From Psychrobacter sp. (GTDB taxonomy: Bacteria; Pseudomonadota; Gammaproteobacteria; Pseudomonadales; Moraxellaceae): DNA of 26,234 nt. Numbering within the stretch: the first letter of the stretch is position 1; the number at the start of each line of letters is the position of its first letter. The notes below the pieces were generated by a model. The model ran no database searches. It was not told the origin of the DNA and saw nothing but the letters and a program-made list of their open reading frames with translations. The DNA is taken from the NCBI RefSeq assembly GCF_030454045.1, contig NZ_JAKDJE010000041.1:1-26234 (forward strand). Reading direction: 5' to 3'. Of this stretch, positions 24,860 through 26,234 are shown piece after piece. The position numbers were made by a program, and so were the translations under genes.

Positions 24860-25696
24860 ATGAATAACACAGGATTTGTGGCAGGCACGCTCGTTCATAC
24901 GGATAAAGGTCTAGTACCGATTCAGGACATTAAAGTCGGTGATAGAGTACTCTCCAAGCCTGAAGACGGTGGTGGTGATATAGAGTATAAGCCAGTGCTC
25001 AAGACCTTTATGCATGAAGACAAAGCGATATGGATCGTGCGTTTAGAGAGAAATCATACTTCACCTTATAGATTAAAACCAGGTGATGAAAATTTTGATA
25101 TTCAAAACTACCTGCTTGTCGATGAAAAAATTCAAGCAGCTAGTCCCATTAGTCATTTTCTAGTGACGCCCAATCACCCTGTTTGGGTCGTTGGTGCTAT
25201 GGAGAATCCAAAGGCGGACATTGAGTTCTATGATCAGCCCCACTTTAAACGTGTGGATGAACTACAGCAGTATGAAATTGCTGTGAATACCGATGGCGTA
25301 ATGTATACCGTTGAGCGTGTGCAACCTACCTATCAAGTCGCTAATGATAATTTAGAATTCAATCCAAATTATTACTGGTATCAAAAACATTATCATGAAG
25401 ACTACTACGATGATTATGTACAAGATGCCGAAGCGCATATGCTAGACTACAGCGAAGTAGAATATAAGGGTATGGGATATGTTGATGACATTAGCTTTTA
25501 TCAGGAGAAAGGCTATTTGGGCCAACATATTGAAGATAATGGAGGCACCATGCGGATGTTCAATCAATTGACCAACGCGCAAGGTGAGCACATTTTATAT
25601 CAGGCAACCGTCTATAACTTTGAGGTGGCAGACCACCATACCTACTTCATTGGTCGAGCAGGACTATGGGTACATGACGCCAGTTTAAATAGCTAA
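24860..25696 (+). CDS. Stand-alone Hint-domain protein, first copy
   Basis: A 278-residue protein made largely of a Hint (hedgehog/intein) domain of the polymorphic-toxin type: GFVAGTLVHTDKGLVPIQDI with KVGDRVLSK (residues 5-33), the TxxH block LVTPNHPVWVVG (101-112) and the C-terminal block ATVYNFEVADHHTYFIGR followed by AGLWVHD. Between the last two lies a Tyr/Asp/His-rich insert (about 165-235). The residue before FVAGT, normally the catalytic Cys, is Gly, and the terminal Asn of the usual VHN is Asp (D273), so self-cleavage seems unlikely. There is no signal peptide and no attached toxin. A good AGGAG site precedes the ATG, 18 bases after rtcR. Confidence 0.85.
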   Translation: MNNTGFVAGTLVHTDKGLVPIQDIKVGDRVLSKPEDGGGDIEYKPVLKTFMHEDKAIWIVRLERNHTSPYRLKPGDENFDIQNYLLVDEKIQAASPISHFLVTPNHPVWVVGAMENPKADIEFYDQPHFKRVDELQQYEIAVNTDGVMYTVERVQPTYQVANDNLEFNPNYYWYQKHYHEDYYDDYVQDAEAHMLDYSEVEYKGMGYVDDISFYQEKGYLGQHIEDNGGTMRMFNQLTNAQGEHILYQATVYNFEVADHHTYFIGRAGLWVHDASLNS

Positions 25697-25725
25697 CCAT
25701 ATCAATAATAAAAAAAGGAAAACTC

Positions 25726-26234
25726 ATGAATAACAAAGGCTTCGTCGCGGGCACGCTCGTTCATACGGATAAAGGGTTAGTGCCGATTCAGGATATTAAA
25801 GTCGGCGACCTCATTTTATCAACGCCTGTACTCTCTAAGCCCGAAGGTGGGGTTGGTGATATCGAGTACAAACCCGTACTCAGCACCTTTAAATCACCCA
25901 GTAAGAAACGCATCTTTAAAGTTGAGTATTTTAATGAGACCGCTGATGCGCGAGGAGAAGAGGGTAGCAATTATATCTTATGTACCAGCAATCACCCATT
26001 CTGGGTAACTCGCCAGCCTGAAGATTTAGAGGGTGAGTGGTTATCTGCGGAGCGTTTGCCAGCTGGTTATTTAACCTCTGCTCATGGTGATACGATTGCG
26101 CTTGATGATTACTCGTTTCTCCCTGTGCGTACCTTGCCAAACTATCCTGAAGGCTGTGCCTATCTACAAAGTATACAAGAGACCTCTTGCAAAAGTCATA
26201 GTTTAAGCTCGGAATTAATGATACCAGCAAACAG
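25726..26234 (+). CDS. Stand-alone Hint-domain protein, second copy (partial)
   Basis: This frame starts at ATG 25726 behind AAAAAAGGAAAAC and stays open to the window edge (169 codons), so the gene is incomplete here. Its first 27 residues match the first copy almost exactly, and the DNA is also clearly similar, showing tandem duplication. After KVGDLILS it has a five-residue insertion relative to copy one, and beyond about residue 50 the two diverge strongly. The Hint TxxH block is CTSNHPFWV. As in the first copy, Gly replaces the catalytic Cys before FVAGT. More such genes may follow beyond the window. Confidence 0.85.
   Translation, partial: MNNKGFVAGTLVHTDKGLVPIQDIKVGDLILSTPVLSKPEGGVGDIEYKPVLSTFKSPSKKRIFKVEYFNETADARGEEGSNYILCTSNHPFWVTRQPEDLEGEWLSAERLPAGYLTSAHGDTIALDDYSFLPVRTLPNYPEGCAYLQSIQETSCKSHSLSSELMIPAN

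Noticed and set aside
1..26234. tRNA, rRNA, CRISPR array or insertion-sequence transposase
   Set aside because: None was seen on reading both strands; no regular spaced repeats and no transposase motifs.

Overview
The window looks like chromosome of a gammaproteobacterium of the Moraxellaceae, most likely Psychrobacter. This is inferred from protein style, AT-rich spacers and gene company (metZ, ybaB-recR, rnd, ycgL, gcv genes, rtc genes, stand-alone Hint proteins); no search was run. Most genes are ordinary housekeeping; the right-hand 8 kb is more accessory in character.

Layout. 1-4.2 kb (+): metZ (methionine synthesis), ybaB and recR (nucleoid/recombination repair) with a consensus-like promoter inside the end of metZ and a hairpin terminator between them, then rnd (RNase D) with an acidic N-terminal extension. 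4.4-5.7 kb: a lipase-like alpha/beta hydrolase (-) and a small orphan lipoprotein (+). 5.8-12.1 kb (-): a complete glycine cleavage locus, gcvT-gcvH-nitroreductase-gcvP, headed by a sigma70-type promoter and a two-aptamer glycine riboswitch with an unusually long linker. Glycine sensing in the leader thus controls the T, H and P proteins, and a nitroreductase lies inside the run. 12.3-15.9 kb (+): ycgL, an unknown membrane protein, and a MoxR-type AAA ATPase paired with a CoxE-like VWA protein.

16.0-18.8 kb (-): a NAGPA-type lipoprotein and an FMN/3Fe-4S glutamate-synthase-like protein. The latter is split by an exact 32-bp tandem duplication; removing one copy restores a 607-residue frame.

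18.9-24.8 kb: an RNA-repair region. rtcB, a DIP1984-family gene and rtcA are on the minus strand. Divergently lie an unknown acidic protein and rtcR, the CARF-AAA+ sigma54 activator. The shared 470-bp spacer holds a good -24/-12 promoter facing rtcB, a leader hairpin, and four copies of a TATAGAAT-type motif that could be RtcR enhancer sites. Directly behind rtcR, with 18 bp spacing, two tandem Hint-domain genes begin (the second runs off the window). Both appear to lack the usual first catalytic Cys.

The most unusual items are the 32-bp duplication, the rtcR-linked Hint tandem with the unknown acidic gene, the motif cluster upstream of rtcB, and the architecture of the glycine riboswitch.
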